This document shows, piece by piece, positions 44,705 through 56,618 of a DNA stretch of 64,000 nucleotides. The position numbers and the translations under genes were made by a program. Position 1 is the first letter of the stretch. Each line of letters begins with the position of its first letter. This stretch comes from Lichenicola sp964247725 (GTDB taxonomy: Bacteria; Pseudomonadota; Alphaproteobacteria; Acetobacterales; Acetobacteraceae). The stretch spans positions 1-64,000 of the forward strand of contig CAXTVM010000008.1 in assembly GCA_964247725.1 (NCBI GenBank), written 5' to 3'. Below the pieces are notes generated by a model that was not told where the DNA came from, searched no databases, and saw nothing but the letters and a program-made list of their open reading frames with translations.

Positions 44705-46237
44705 ATGGCGCATACACCCACTTCGAGTCGGCCGGCGATGCGCGACCCCGCAGGTCGGCCGGCCGTCCGGAATCGTCATCCGGCGTCCCGGTCGCTCTCG
44801 CTGGTGGTTGCATCGCTTGCCGTGGTCGCGGCCACCGCCCTGGCCCATGGCACCAGCCCGGCGGGCGAGTGGTGGGCGGACGCGGATCGCGACCTCGCGG
44901 CCATGCACGACCTGATCCGGGAGAACCATCCGGGGCAGGTCGACGGCCAGGATCCCGAGTTCGGGAACTGGCTGGGAGCCGGACCCCATGCGCTGCGGGC
45001 GCAGGCGGATGCGGCACGGACCGAGCACGACTACCGGCTGGTCCTGATGACCTACGCCAACGGCTTTGCCGACTACCATCTGGACGTGCGGTTCGACCGG
45101 CCCGAACCGGAGCTGTGGCCAGGGTTCCTGACCCGCACCGGCCGTATCGGCGGTCCATCCCAGGTCGTGCTGGTCGAGGACGCGCCCGGGGTCGCGGTGG
45201 GCGACGTGCTAGCGGATTGCGGCGCCACGAGCGCCTCCGAGCTGCTGGATGCCCGCGTCCTGCGGCCGCGCACCAATCCCTAGCAGCTCCAGCGCCTGGT
45301 CCTGACCTCGCCCTGGCTGACCGTGGTGAGCGCGGACGACCGCGACGGCCAGACGCCGAGCTGCCGTTTCCGTAGCGCCGCCGGCCTGCACGCGGTTGCG
45401 GTCCGCTGGCGGCCGGTCGGCGAGGCCTCGCTGTCGCGCCGGATCGCGCAGGCCAGCGGGATCGCGATACCGGCACTCGAGTTGCGCCGGATCGGCGACG
45501 TCTGGCTGGTCTCGCTGCCGTCGTTCACCTGGACGGGACCGGATGCGGCCCGCATGCAGGCCCTGGTCGCCACCCTGCGCGACCATGCGGCCGAGCCGCA
45601 TGCAGCCCGGCACGTCGTGCTCGATCTTCGCGGCAACGGCGGCGGCAACAGCCAGTGGAGTGACGACGTCGCGGCGGCGCTGTGGGGACGAAGCCCGGTC
45701 GAGGCGATCGAGGCGAGCGACGACGGCACGCTGGACTGGCGCGTGTCGACGCGCAACCGCGACGCGATCCGCGCCGACGCGGCCGACATGATGGCCGGGG
45801 GCCATCCGGAGGAGGCCACCGAATGGAACGGCCTGGCGCGTCGGATGGACCAGGCGCTGCACTCCGGGCAGTCGCTGATGCGGGAGGCCGGCACGCCTCG
45901 TCCGGCGACCCCGGTTGGGCCGTCGCCGTTCTCGCACCGCGTCCTGGTGCTGACGGATCCGCATTGCGCGAGCGCCTGCCTCGACTTCGTCGACCTGCTG
46001 AACCGGTTGCCCGGCACCGAGCGGATCGGCCTGCCGACCGGAGCCGACACCAACTACCTCGACGTGGCCTTCGCCCCGCTGCCGAGCGGCCAGGCGAGCC
46101 TGGTCTATGCCATGAAGGTGTACCGGCATCGGACGCGCGCGGCGAATGCCGCCTATCAGCCTGCGCTTGCCTGGCCGGGTGGGGTGATGACCGACACGTC
46201 GGTGAGCCAGTGGGTCGATCGCCTGCCAGCTGACTGA
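44705..46237 (+). pseudogene. S41-type peptidase-like exported protein with amber stop
   Basis: From ATG 44705 a long N-terminal region holds one hydrophobic segment (SLSLVVASLAVVAATALAHG), then MHDLIRENHPGQVDGQDPEF and a PDZ-like stretch (VVLVEDAPGVAVGDVLADCG). A TAG at 45281-45283 stops the frame, yet the same frame continues for 318 codons with S41-like sequence: ARHVVLDLRGNGGGNSQWSD and VLVLTDPHCASACLDFVDLL. The LDLRGNGGG block and SAC nucleophile region are intact. A single substitution (CAG or TGG to TAG) is enough to explain it. Confidence 0.7.
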
Positions 46238-46351
46238 AGCAGCAACGGCGGTCCGCTGGATGCGGGCTTGGGGCGCGGACGGGCACGCCCTCATCCGCCG
46301 GTCGGCACCATTACGTCGGACCGGCGACCTGCATGACCGACGTCGGGCAGT

Positions 46352-46990
46352 CTAATCGGTCTCGTTCCTGAAGCCGGGCGGTTCGAGTGCAAGCACGATC
46401 TGACACAGCATCTCGTCCAACCCCGAGCGGCACAGAACCAGGGAGCTTTCGAGACAGGCTGGATGCAGGACACCGACTATCGCTCGGGTGAGAACATACG
46501 CCCTCACCCGATTGTCCTCCGCGTCCGGCGAACGTCCCGTGGCACTCCAAAGTGAAGCCAACACATCGCTGAACTCGACCCGGAGGTGCTCGATACCCTT
46601 CTCCCTCTTGGCCGAGCTGACCAGCTCGGACTGCCGTCCAGCGCCGCGTCGTCCAGCGAACGACGCGATGACGGCCCTGAGAAAGACCCTGGTCGGCTCG
46701 AGCGAGTTCGCCAGCTCGGGATGCCGGACGAGGGTCCTCATGCTCTCGCCCACCTTGCGCCTCTCCTGATCGGCGAGCGCCAGTAGGATCGCATCGCCAT
46801 CCTGGAAGTACTGGTAGAGCGTGCCGATCGAAATCCCGGCCCTGGTCGCCACCGCGCTCGTCGTGAACGCCTTTTCTCCAGGTGACCTCAACAGCTGACC
46901 GGCTGCCTCGAGGATCAACGACACCGTCTGCTGGGATCGAAGTTGGACCGGCTTCTTTCGCCCCGGATCGATGGGTTCATGCTCAAGCAC
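46352..46990 (-). CDS. TetR-family transcriptional regulator
   Basis: 212 residues if started at GTG 46990, which has GAAGGCGGG upstream; the frame is open to ATG 47041, adding 17 Arg-rich residues outside the family. The helix-turn-helix is clear: LRSQQTVSLILEAAGQLLRS, then FTTSAVATRAGISIGTLYQY. The C-terminal ligand domain (LEPTRVFLRAVIASFAG...) has no recognised ligand. It is convergent with the broken S41 gene and has no divergent partner gene, so its target is unclear; the nearby efflux genes are candidates. Confidence 0.8.
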   Translation of the reverse strand: MLEHEPIDPGRKKPVQLRSQQTVSLILEAAGQLLRSPGEKAFTTSAVATRAGISIGTLYQYFQDGDAILLALADQERRKVGESMRTLVRHPELANSLEPTRVFLRAVIASFAGRRGAGRQSELVSSAKREKGIEHLRVEFSDVLASLWSATGRSPDAEDNRVRAYVLTRAIVGVLHPACLESSLVLCRSGLDEMLCQIVLALEPPGFRNETD

Positions 46991-47041
46991 GATAGCCCGC
47001 CTTCGACTCGTCCAGGCCCCCCCTCGGCCGATCCGGATCAA

Positions 47042-47534
47042 GGCTCGACGGAGCGCAAGTGGCGATGGTTCGACACATATCGCAATCTCCGATGTCGATC
47101 CGACTCATGAAGAAGGCCGATGGGCGGGATGACGTCGGGGACGAACCCAGCGCACGCGGCTCCTTGGCTGGAGCGCCGAGAAGGCCCCGACCGGCCGCGC
47201 AGGCCTGAAACAGCTTGCCCGGGCTCGCGAATGCCCGTGTCCGGTGGTTCGCTGCGTCGCGGCGGTCCATGGGTCCAGGGCAGTATGGAGCGCGACCTCC
47301 ACCCCGACAAGAGTGGGTGGAGTGCCAGACTATCGCATTGGGGAGCAGCGTTGGAGAAGAAGGCCAGGGCTCTGCCCTGGCCCCAGTGGGGTCCAGGGGC
47401 AAAACCCCTGGCCTTCTTCCTAATGCTATAGCCGTGGGGCGTGTCCACACCGTCGCTTAGACGCCGACCGCCACATGACATATGCTACCGCCACCGGCTC
47501 CTGGTAAAGCAGGCCAGTCAGTTGGGGAGCAAGG
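47042..47534. other. Intergenic region with a dispersed repeat
   Basis: 493 bp between TetR and the ChrR-like gene. The only feature recognised is the inverted repeat at 47355-47420. The rest contains overlapping short open frames without protein character. Confidence 0.45.
47355..47420. repeat. Dispersed GGCCAGGG/CCCTGG hairpin, copy 2
   Basis: GAAGAAGGCCAGGGCTCTGC is followed by CCTGGCCCCAGTGGGGTCCA and, on the other side, by GGCCTTCTTCC. The outer arms are complementary (GGAAGAAGGCCAGGGG against CCCCTGGCCTTCTTCC), giving a compact palindrome of the same family as copies at 31146, 55295 and 57311. Confidence 0.75.
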
Positions 47535-48209
47535 GTGAGCAACTCGACAGCCTTCGGCAGCCATCCCAGCAGCGCGGTGCTGCTCGATCACGTGGCCGGC
47601 ACCCTCAGCTTCGCACACTACTGCATCGTGGCGACGCACGTCCTGCGCTGCTCGGCGTGTCAGGACACGGTCCTGTTCTGGGAGAGGACCGGAGACCTGC
47701 TGCTTGCCGGCTTGCAGCCGGTGGAACCACCGCCCGGCTTGTTGGAACGGTGTCTTGTCGGCATCGCTCAAGACGAAACAGCGCGTGCAAGCCGTGGAAG
47801 GGCCAGATCGGTTGGCGACACGGCCCTGCCGCCATCCCTTGACGGCCTGAAGCCCGGCAGGTTGCGTTGGCTGGCCCCGGGGATCCGGCATAGCACGCTC
47901 TGGCGCGGCGACCGCAGCACGCTCCATCTCGTTCGCGTCAGAGCGGGCGTCGCGCTGCCGGCACATCGCCATCGCGGCCTGGAGCTGACGTGCGTCCTGA
48001 GCGGCGCGTATCAGGACGATGGCAGGCTGTACACCGTTGGCGACGTCTCGGAAGAAGACGATGACGACGAAGGTCTCCCGCGTCGTGGACAGAACCACCT
48101 CGTCGTGGCCGAGCCGCCGGAAGACTGCGTGTGCATCATGGCGACGACTGGCCGGCTTCGCTTCAGCGGATGGATGGCTCGGCTGCTTCAGCCCGTGATG
48201 CCATTCTGA
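47535..48209 (+). CDS. ChrR-like anti-sigma / cupin protein without adjacent sigma factor
   Basis: 224 residues from GTG 47535 (GGGGAGC upstream). The N-terminal part has the zinc-binding pattern of ChrR anti-sigma domains (LLDHVAGTLSFAHYCIVATH, then HVLRCSACQD with His and CxxC). The C-terminal part is a cupin (LHLVRVRAGVALPAHRHRGL, ELTCVLSGAYQDD). ChrR proteins normally hold an ECF sigma factor (RpoE) inactive until singlet oxygen or organic peroxide appears. No such sigma gene is next to it here, so its partner is elsewhere or absent. Confidence 0.75.
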   Translation: MSNSTAFGSHPSSAVLLDHVAGTLSFAHYCIVATHVLRCSACQDTVLFWERTGDLLLAGLQPVEPPPGLLERCLVGIAQDETARASRGRARSVGDTALPPSLDGLKPGRLRWLAPGIRHSTLWRGDRSTLHLVRVRAGVALPAHRHRGLELTCVLSGAYQDDGRLYTVGDVSEEDDDDEGLPRRGQNHLVVAEPPEDCVCIMATTGRLRFSGWMARLLQPVMPF

Positions 48210-48252
48210 GGGCACCCTCCCTGATCAGGGTCGTCGGTGTCAGGCTGGTCCC

Positions 48253-49595
48253 TCAGAGGGCGTTGGTGATGAGCACCACGTAGACCAGCAGGATCGCGTC
48301 GATGCAGAGCAGCATCGGCGTGAGCTGGCTCCAGGCGCGGGTCGCCAGCACGATCAGCGTGTAGGCGAAGCACCCGGTGCAGAGCCCCATCATCAGGTCG
48401 GTCGTCGTCACACCACCAGCATGATCAGGATCGCGGCGATCCCGTCCTCCGCTCGGCGCCGATGTCGCGCATCCCGTGCATCATCAGCGCGCCGACGATC
48501 ACCAGCGCCGCGGTGGTCGCCTGCGGGGGCACCACCGCGATCAGCGGCCGGAAGAACAGGCTGATCCCGAACAGGGCGGCCACCACGATGCCGACCAGGC
48601 CGGTGCGGCCGCCGGCCTCGACCCCGGCGGCGAACTCGACGTAGGCAGCCACCGTCGAGCTGCCGATCGCCGCTCCGATCACCGAGGCCAGGCCGTCGGC
48701 GAGGTAGGCGCGCCGCGCGTTCAGGATGCGTCCCTCGGCGTCCATCAGGCGCCGCGGCGGGTGACGCCGACCAGCGTCGCGGTGGCGGAGAAGAAGTCGG
48801 ACAGGAAGAAGTAGAGCGTGATCGGCAGCACCAGGAACAGGTGGCCGGTGAACTGGCGCAGGTCGAACGCCCAGAACAAGCTCCGCGGCAGGGTTGGCAG
48901 CTCGAGCAGGTGCAACGGGCGGGCCGTCATCGCGTGGCCGGCGGCGTCGTGCACAAATAGGCCGGCCGCGGTGACCGCGCCGATCGAGATCAGCAGCGCG
49001 GCCGGCACGCGCAGCGCCATCAGCACCGGCGTCAGCAGGATGGAGCCGAACACCAGCAGCACCGACGGGTCGCGCAGCCTGCCGAACGACACCCGGCCGT
49101 GCGCGCCGCTGGCGATGATGCCGCCGTTGCGCAGCCCGAATAGGCGATGAACAGGCCGATGCCGCACTGCAGCCCGATCCGGATCGCACTCGGGAAGCCC
49201 TGCACCAGGTGCTCGCGGAAGCGGGTCAGCGACAGCAGCACGAACAGCAGGCCGCCGATCAGCACCATGGTCAGGGCGGTGCCGTAGGACAGCCCCAGCC
49301 GCACCACCGCGACCTGGGCGAACACCACGTTCGAGCCCATGCCCGGGGCGAGCGCGATCGGCAGCCGGACCATCAGCGCCATGATCAGCGTGCCGATCAT
49401 GGCGGCGAGCGCGGTAACCGTGATTAGGTCGTGCACGCCGGCACCGATCGCCGACAGGATCTGCGGGTTGACCACCACGATGTAGCTCATCGCCCCGAAC
49501 GTGGTGCAGCCGGCGATGATCTCGCGCGACACGGTGGACGGGGCGCCAAGGTCGGCGCCGGAGCCGGCCGGGGCGGCGATCGGGCAATCGCTCAT
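48253..49595 (-). pseudogene. NCS2-type purine/nucleobase permease with three frameshifts
   Basis: Read from ATG 49595: FGAMSYIVVVNPQILSAIGA, then PIALAPGMGSNVVFAQVAVV, and a shift near 49140. A second frame gives IIASGAHGRVSFGRLRDPSV and LYFFLSDFFSATATLVGVTR, and a shift near 48750. A third gives ARRAYLADGLASVIGAAIGS and PLIAVVPPQATTAALVIVGA, and a last shift near 48440 leads to ILIMLVVTTTDLMMGLCTGC and a C-terminus at 48253. All parts match the AzgA/GhxP-type xanthine-guanine-hypoxanthine permeases. Three independent shifts make sequencing error less likely than real decay. Confidence 0.75.
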
Positions 49596-49687
49596 GGCGA
49601 CCCTCCCCTGCCCGACCCCGGTCCCCGCTTGCAGCGTCCGCCGCCGGCCGCGATAGGATCGGTGCCCCGGACCGAAGGGGTTCGCCG

Positions 49688-49957
49688 ATGCTCGTGGACA
49701 GCCACTGCCACCTCGACTTCGATGATTTTGCGGGAGACCTCGACGCGGTGATGGCGCGGGCGCGCGCCGCCGGGATCGGAGGGTTCGTCACCATCTCGCT
49801 GCGAGTCGCCGAGGCGGCGCGCGTGCTGGCGGTGGCGGAGCGCTTCGACGACGTGTTCTGCTCGGTCGGCATCCATCCGCATCACGCGCACGAGGAGCCG
49901 GACGTGACTGTGGCGCCGCTGGTGTCGCTCGCCGCACGCCCGAGGGTGGTGGCGAAC
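49688..49957 (+). pseudogene. TatD-family hydrolase, N-terminal fragment
   Basis: ATG 49688 opens MLVDSHCHLDFDDFAGDLDA, with the metal-binding HCH motif, then GFVTISLRVAEAARVLAVAE and FCSVGIHPHHAHEE. After about residue 90 (AARPRVVA) the usual GETGLDYHY block is absent and the sequence is unrelated. Only the first third of a ~260-residue TatD-type nuclease/hydrolase remains. The region just downstream contains decayed IS5 DNA, which probably caused the truncation. Confidence 0.7.
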
Positions 49958-50679
49958 GGAAGCGGGTCATGCCGCAGATCAGGACGTGCCCAGGCAGAGA
50001 TGATGGCCGGCAAGCCAACAGGCGTTGGCGAGACCGACCTGGTCTCGAAGGAAGGCTAGCCGGTAAGGCACTCCGCATGGCGTCCCGTATCACGTCAACC
50101 GGCCAGGAAACTCCTTTGCCGACGTGGCGAACCGCACCTTGGCCCCGTTATCTCCGCATGCCGCAACGGCTTGAGGCGAGCATCGGAAAGTATCTATCAT
50201 CCTGATGCAGTGGAGGCTTTCGCGCTCAGGTCGACGGCGGCGGCAGACTGCAAACACCCGTGTGCAACCGCTCGTGGAACGTTCGACGCGGATCGGCAGA
50301 TCGGATCGTCTGGTGCGTGGAAAAGCTCGAGGTCTCCAATCCGACAGCGATCTCGTCATGCGGCTCGTCGACCTGTCTCATCCGGTTCAGCGCCGACCGT
50401 CGGTCGCCCCGGCCAGCACGTCTTCCGGGCTTGGCCGGAGCTGCGGCCGGACGTGCCTCGTCGGCGGGATGGGTATTTTCTGAAGCTGTCGGGCGCCCTG
50501 CGCTCCGTAGGCCGAACGACGTCCCGCTCCGGGGCCTGCGATCTGTCGGCGGTCCGGGTGCCCGCTGGCGGCGGGATGCTTCGAGATGCCGGCGCAGGAC
50601 CTGCGGGCGTTGACGCACTCGGTACCTGACGACGGGGAGGGCATCTGATGCCGGCCATGGTGGCGGCAAGCGCAAGCCC
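49958..50679. other. Decayed region, no intact gene
   Basis: About 720 bp between the TatD fragment and the recognisable IS5 remnant. Many short overlapping open frames exist but none shows a known domain. It may contain the unrecognisable 5' part of the IS5 transposase. Confidence 0.4.
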
Positions 50680-50980
50680 GCCCGAAGGTGCATGAGGTCG
50701 TCGACACGCTCGGTCACCCGCCCGCCCCGCAACTTCATGTCGGCCGATGTCGCCGACTAGGCAGCGGCGGGGCGCGTTGCCGCCGAGGTCTGGGACGCGA
50801 CCGGCGACAACGTCAGGCTGGCCGACGTCGATCGGGGCTATACCGCCGCGGCCGAAGGCATGGCGCCGCACGCCGTCCGGCTGCCGGAGGCCAAGTGCCG
50901 CTTCGTCCTGCGGCCCGGCCGGCGGGTCGTGGAACGAACCGTCGCCCTCGTCGGACGCATGCTCGAGGCACGCGGCCGAC
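50680..50980 (+). mobile_element. IS5-family transposase remnant, C-terminal part
   Basis: Three frames together give RPKVHEVVDTLGHP, VWDATGDNVRLADVDRGYTA and VRLPEAKCRFVLRPGRRVVE, then RTVALVGRM. These are the successive blocks of the IS5 DDE domain (VVDTLG, the second Asp in xDVDxGY, and the catalytic Glu in RRxVVER). Frameshifts and a stop (TAG at 50758-50760) separate them. The element is dead and lies 180 bp upstream of dnaK. Confidence 0.6.
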
Positions 50981-51160
50981 CCGGTGCGAAATGCGCGACG
51001 CCTTCCGGCGATCCGTCTCGCGGGGCTTGCGGGACCGGTGGGGCCTGAATACATCCGGTCAGGCTGCGTGGACCGCGACCGACCCCGCGACGCACCAGAG
51101 TTCCATTAGGACTGCCCCCGGTGCTTCGGGCCGCCGGCAGCCGCTGACAAGGAGAGCAGG

Positions 51161-53116
<1,956 letters not shown>

Positions 53117-53232
53117 GCGGCGATCGGCACCCGCGCCTCTGATCGGGCGGGTGCCGGTCGCCGGCGGCGGATGCACGACATGACGGCCGCGCGAGCCCAT
53201 CGGGGCGCGATCGGGCCGCCGATGGGGAACAC

Positions 53233-54357
53233 ATGGCGAAGCAGGACTACTACGCGACCCTGGAGGCCGCTCGAGACGCCTCCGCGGACGACCTCAAGAA
53301 GGCGTATCGCAAGCTCGCCATGAAGTATCATCCGGACCGCAACCCGGGCGACAAGGCGGCCGAGGGCCGGTTCAAGGAGTTGAACGAGGCCTACGACGTC
53401 CTGAAGGACGATCAGAAGCGCGCCGCCTACGACCGCTTCGGCCACGCCGCCTTCGAGGGGGGCGGGCCCGGCGCCGGCGGCTTCGAGGGCGGCCTCGGCG
53501 ACATCTTCGACCAGGTGTTCGGCGACATGATGGGCGGCGGCCGGCGCGGCGGCGGCCGTGCCCGCACCGGCGCCGACGTGCGCGCGCAGGTCGAGATCGG
53601 CCTCACCGACGCGTTCGCCGGCGTAAAGGTGCCGCTTCGGGTGCCGAGCCGGATCGCCTGCGAGACGTGCGCCGGCACCGGCTCGGAGGACAAGAGCCGC
53701 GGCGCCGAGACCTGCCCGACCTGCCACGGCGCCGGCAAGGTGCGCGCGCAGCAGGGCTTCTTCCTGGTCGAGCGCGGCTGCCCGACCTGCGGCGGCGCGG
53801 GCCGGGTGGTGCGCAGCCCGTGCCGCGTCTGCCGCGGCGCCGGCACCGTCGAGCGGGAGCGCAACATCTCGGTCGACATCCCGGCCGGCATCGAGGACGG
53901 CACTCGGCTGCGGGTACAGGGCGAGGGCGAGGCCGGGCCGCAGGGAGCGCCGAACGGCGACCTCTACGTGCATGTCGGCGTGAAGCCGCACGACATCTTC
54001 CAGCGCGACGGCTCCACCGTGGTCGTCCGCGTGCCGCTCGGCATGACCACCGCGGCGCTGGGCGGCCATGTCGAGGTGCCGGTGGTGGACGGCACCCGCG
54101 CCAAGCTGGCGGTGCCGGCCGGCAGCCAGACCGGCGACCAGCACCGGCTGCGCGGCAAGGGCTTCTCGGTGCTGCGCAGCGCAGCACGGGGCGACATGTA
54201 CGTGGTGCTGGCGGTCGAGACGCCGCGCCACCTGAGCAAGCGCCAGCGCGAGCTGCTCGAGGAGTTCCAGGCCGAGAGCGGCGAGAACGGCAAGAGCAGC
54301 CCGGAGACGGAGGGCTTCTTCGGCAAGGTGCGCGACTTCTTCGACGGCAAGAGTTGA
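53233..54357 (+). CDS. dnaJ: DnaJ co-chaperone (Hsp40)
   Basis: 374 residues. The J domain (KQDYYATLEAARDASADDLK, with HPD in MKYHPDRNPGD) is followed by a Gly/Phe-rich linker and the zinc domain with four CxxCxGxG-type repeats (CETCAGTG, CPTCHGAG, CPTCGGAG, CRVCRGAG), then the C-terminal substrate domains. It is type I DnaJ and stimulates DnaK ATPase. It is 116 bp downstream of dnaK in the same direction. Confidence 0.95.
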   Translation: MAKQDYYATLEAARDASADDLKKAYRKLAMKYHPDRNPGDKAAEGRFKELNEAYDVLKDDQKRAAYDRFGHAAFEGGGPGAGGFEGGLGDIFDQVFGDMMGGGRRGGGRARTGADVRAQVEIGLTDAFAGVKVPLRVPSRIACETCAGTGSEDKSRGAETCPTCHGAGKVRAQQGFFLVERGCPTCGGAGRVVRSPCRVCRGAGTVERERNISVDIPAGIEDGTRLRVQGEGEAGPQGAPNGDLYVHVGVKPHDIFQRDGSTVVVRVPLGMTTAALGGHVEVPVVDGTRAKLAVPAGSQTGDQHRLRGKGFSVLRSAARGDMYVVLAVETPRHLSKRQRELLEEFQAESGENGKSSPETEGFFGKVRDFFDGKS

Positions 54358-54526
54358 GGCCGCCCCGTCCGTCCGGGATGTCCGGTAGCGACTGCGTGAG
54401 CGGGGCTGAAACCGCGGCGCCGGATGACACATGCAGGGGGTTCACGGTCACGTCCCCCCCACCCGTGCCGGGAACAGGATTGGACGGCGCGGCCCCCCCG
54501 GCCGCGCCGTCTCCCTGTACGGCCTC

Positions 54527-55288
54527 ATGCGGATAGGCATCGCCGGCATTTCCGGACGGGTCGGCCGGCTGCTGGTGGACGAGGTCCAGGCGGCGGGCGA
54601 CGCGCTGGTCGGCGGCACGGCACGAGGCCAGGCGGACGTGGCCGACGTCCGCCTGTTCGACGACATCGCCGCCCTGGCCGCCGCCTGCGACGTGGTGATC
54701 GACTTCACCCATGCCGACACCGTCGTGCCGCACGCTCGGGCGCTGCGCGATGCCGCCGCGGCCTGGGTGCTGGGCACCACCGGGCTCGATGCGGCGGCGC
54801 AGGCGGCGGTGGACGCGGCCGCCGCCCGCGTGCCGGTGGTGCAGGCGGCGAACTTCTCGCCCGGGGTCACGCTGATGCTGGAACTGGCGCGACGCATGGC
54901 GATGGCGCTGCCGCCATCGGACTACGACGCTGAGATCCTCGAGATGCACCACCGGCAGAAGCGCGATGCGCCGTCCGGAACCGCGCTGGCGCTCGGCAAG
55001 GTTGTGGCGACGGCACGCGGGGCCGTGCTGGGCCAGGTGCGGGACAGCGGCCGCGACGGCGATACCGGGGCCCGCGCGCCGGGGGCGATCGGCTTCGCGG
55101 CGCTGCGCGGCGGCCAGATCGTCGGCGAGCACACGCTGAGCTTCACCGCCGGCACCGAGCAGCTGGCCCTCAGCCACCGTGCCTTCGACCGCCGCGTGTT
55201 CGCCGCCGGTGCGCTGCAGGCGGCGCGCTGGGCACAGGATCGGCCGCCTGGCCTGTATGGCATGGAGGACGTGCTCGGGTTGCGTTGA
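54527..55288 (+). CDS. dapB: 4-hydroxy-tetrahydrodipicolinate reductase
   Basis: 253 residues from ATG 54527, where the Rossmann fold begins (MRIGIAGISGRVGRLLVDEV). The frame is open to 54431 but that part has no family similarity. VVIDFTHADTVVPHARALRD, LGTTGLDAAAQAAVDAAAAR, the catalytic EMHHRQKRDAPSGTAL and the C-terminal FAAGALQAARW are standard. It makes tetrahydrodipicolinate for lysine and peptidoglycan diaminopimelate synthesis. Downstream of dnaJ by 170 bp. Confidence 0.93.
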   Translation: MRIGIAGISGRVGRLLVDEVQAAGDALVGGTARGQADVADVRLFDDIAALAAACDVVIDFTHADTVVPHARALRDAAAAWVLGTTGLDAAAQAAVDAAAARVPVVQAANFSPGVTLMLELARRMAMALPPSDYDAEILEMHHRQKRDAPSGTALALGKVVATARGAVLGQVRDSGRDGDTGARAPGAIGFAALRGGQIVGEHTLSFTAGTEQLALSHRAFDRRVFAAGALQAARWAQDRPPGLYGMEDVLGLR

Positions 55289-55294
55289 GCGTAA

Positions 55295-55324
55295 GGAAGG
55301 CCAGGGCTCTGCCCCTGGCCTTCC
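55295..55324. repeat. Dispersed GGCCAGGG/CCCTGG hairpin, copy 3 (minimal form)
   Basis: GGAAGGCCAGGG, loop CTCTGC, CCCTGGCCTTCC: a perfect 12-bp stem seven bases after the dapB stop. There is no T-run after it, but it could still end or protect the dapB transcript. It is the shortest copy of the family. Confidence 0.75.
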
Positions 55325-55424
55325 TCCCGGCGCCCGTTCTTGACCCTGCCCCCCGTTTCGGCCACATCCCGCTGCTCCGCGGCGATCTTGTTCAGGTGGC
55401 GCCTCGCGCCGCACGAGGAGCACC
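55325..55424 (+). promoter_or_regulatory. metK leader with two possible hairpins
   Basis: CGCTG-CTCCG-CGGCG and GGCGC-CTC-GCGCC can pair just before the ribosome binding site GAGGAG, and GGTG before the second hairpin could pair with CACC immediately before the ATG. It would be a natural place for S-adenosylmethionine control of metK. No known SAM riboswitch consensus (SAM-II or SAM/SAH) was recognised. Confidence 0.25.
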
Positions 55425-56612
55425 ATGCGCAACAAGGGCGACTTCCTGTTCACCTCGGAATCGGTGTCCGAGGGCCATCCCGACAAGGTGGCCGACCGCC
55501 TGAGCGACACCGTGCTCGACTGCTTCCTGGCGGCTGACCCCGAGGCGCGCGTCGCCTGCGAAACCCTGGTGACGACCAACCGCATCGTGCTGGCGGGCGA
55601 GGTGCGCGGCCCGGCTTCGGTGACCCGCGAGCAGCTGGTCGAGGCGGCGCGCGAGGCCGTGCGCGACATCGGCTACGACCAGTCCGGTTTCTCCTGGAAG
55701 AACGCCGAGGTGCAGTACTACCTGCACGAGCAGTCGGCTGACATCGCCGTCGGCGTCGACGGCGCCGGCAACCGGGAGGAGGGCGCCGGCGACCAGGGCA
55801 TCATGTTCGGCCACGCCACCCGCGAGACCGAGACGCTGATGCCGGCACCGATCCACTACGCGCACGCCATCCTGGCCCGCATGAACGCGCTGCGGAAGTC
55901 GGGCGACCCGCGCGGGCGCGGCCTGCAGCCGGACGCCAAGAGCCAGGTCACGCTGCGCTACGTGGACGGCCGGCCGGTCGGCGCCACCAGCGTGGTGATC
56001 TCGACCCAGCACGACGAGGGCATGGGCCAGGCCGACATCCGCGCGCAGCTTGGCGCCGTGGTCGCGGAGGTGCTACCGGCCGGCTGGGATGTCCCGGACG
56101 CCGAGTTCTACGTCAACCCGACCGGCATCTTCGTGATCGGTGGCCCGGACGGCGATTGCGGCCTCACCGGACGCAAGATCATCGTCGACACCTATGGTGG
56201 TGCGGCCCCGCACGGCGGCGGCGCGTTCTCGGGCAAGGACCCGACCAAGGTCGACCGCTCGGCTGCCTATGCGTGCCGCTACCTCGCCAAAAACATCGTC
56301 GCCGCGGGCCTCGCCGACCGCTGCACGCTGCAGATCTCCTACGCGATCGGGGTGGCGCACCCGCTGTCGATCTACGTCGACCTCGACGGCTCGGGCCGGG
56401 ACGTCGACGAGGACCGGCTCGGCCGGGTGCTGCGCGAGGTGGTCGACCTCACGCCGCGCGGCATCCGCCGGCACCTGCGGCTGAACCGGCCGATCTACGG
56501 CGTGACGTCGGCCTACGGCCATTTCGGGCGTACCCCGGATGCGGCGCTCGACACCTTCACCTGGGAGCGAACTGACCTCGTCGACACGCTGCGGCAGGCG
56601 TTCAACCGCTAA
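55425..56612 (+). CDS. metK: S-adenosylmethionine synthetase
   Basis: 395 residues. FTSESVSEGHPDKVADRLSD is the methionine/ATP site, GAGDQGIMFGHATRETETLM the second signature, and GGAFSGKDPTKVDRSAAYAC the third. It makes SAM from methionine and ATP as a tetramer. It follows dapB with a 136-bp leader and is 6 bp before trmB. All family residues checked are intact. Confidence 0.95.
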   Translation: MRNKGDFLFTSESVSEGHPDKVADRLSDTVLDCFLAADPEARVACETLVTTNRIVLAGEVRGPASVTREQLVEAAREAVRDIGYDQSGFSWKNAEVQYYLHEQSADIAVGVDGAGNREEGAGDQGIMFGHATRETETLMPAPIHYAHAILARMNALRKSGDPRGRGLQPDAKSQVTLRYVDGRPVGATSVVISTQHDEGMGQADIRAQLGAVVAEVLPAGWDVPDAEFYVNPTGIFVIGGPDGDCGLTGRKIIVDTYGGAAPHGGGAFSGKDPTKVDRSAAYACRYLAKNIVAAGLADRCTLQISYAIGVAHPLSIYVDLDGSGRDVDEDRLGRVLREVVDLTPRGIRRHLRLNRPIYGVTSAYGHFGRTPDAALDTFTWERTDLVDTLRQAFNR

Positions 56613-56618
56613 CCGCGT

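Noticed and set aside
49958..50679. Short frames downstream of TatD as genes
   Set aside because: No domain, no ribosome binding site, surrounded by decayed IS DNA.
55325..55424. SAM-II or SAM/SAH riboswitch before metK
   Set aside because: The conserved sequence blocks of these classes are not present; only generic hairpins are seen.
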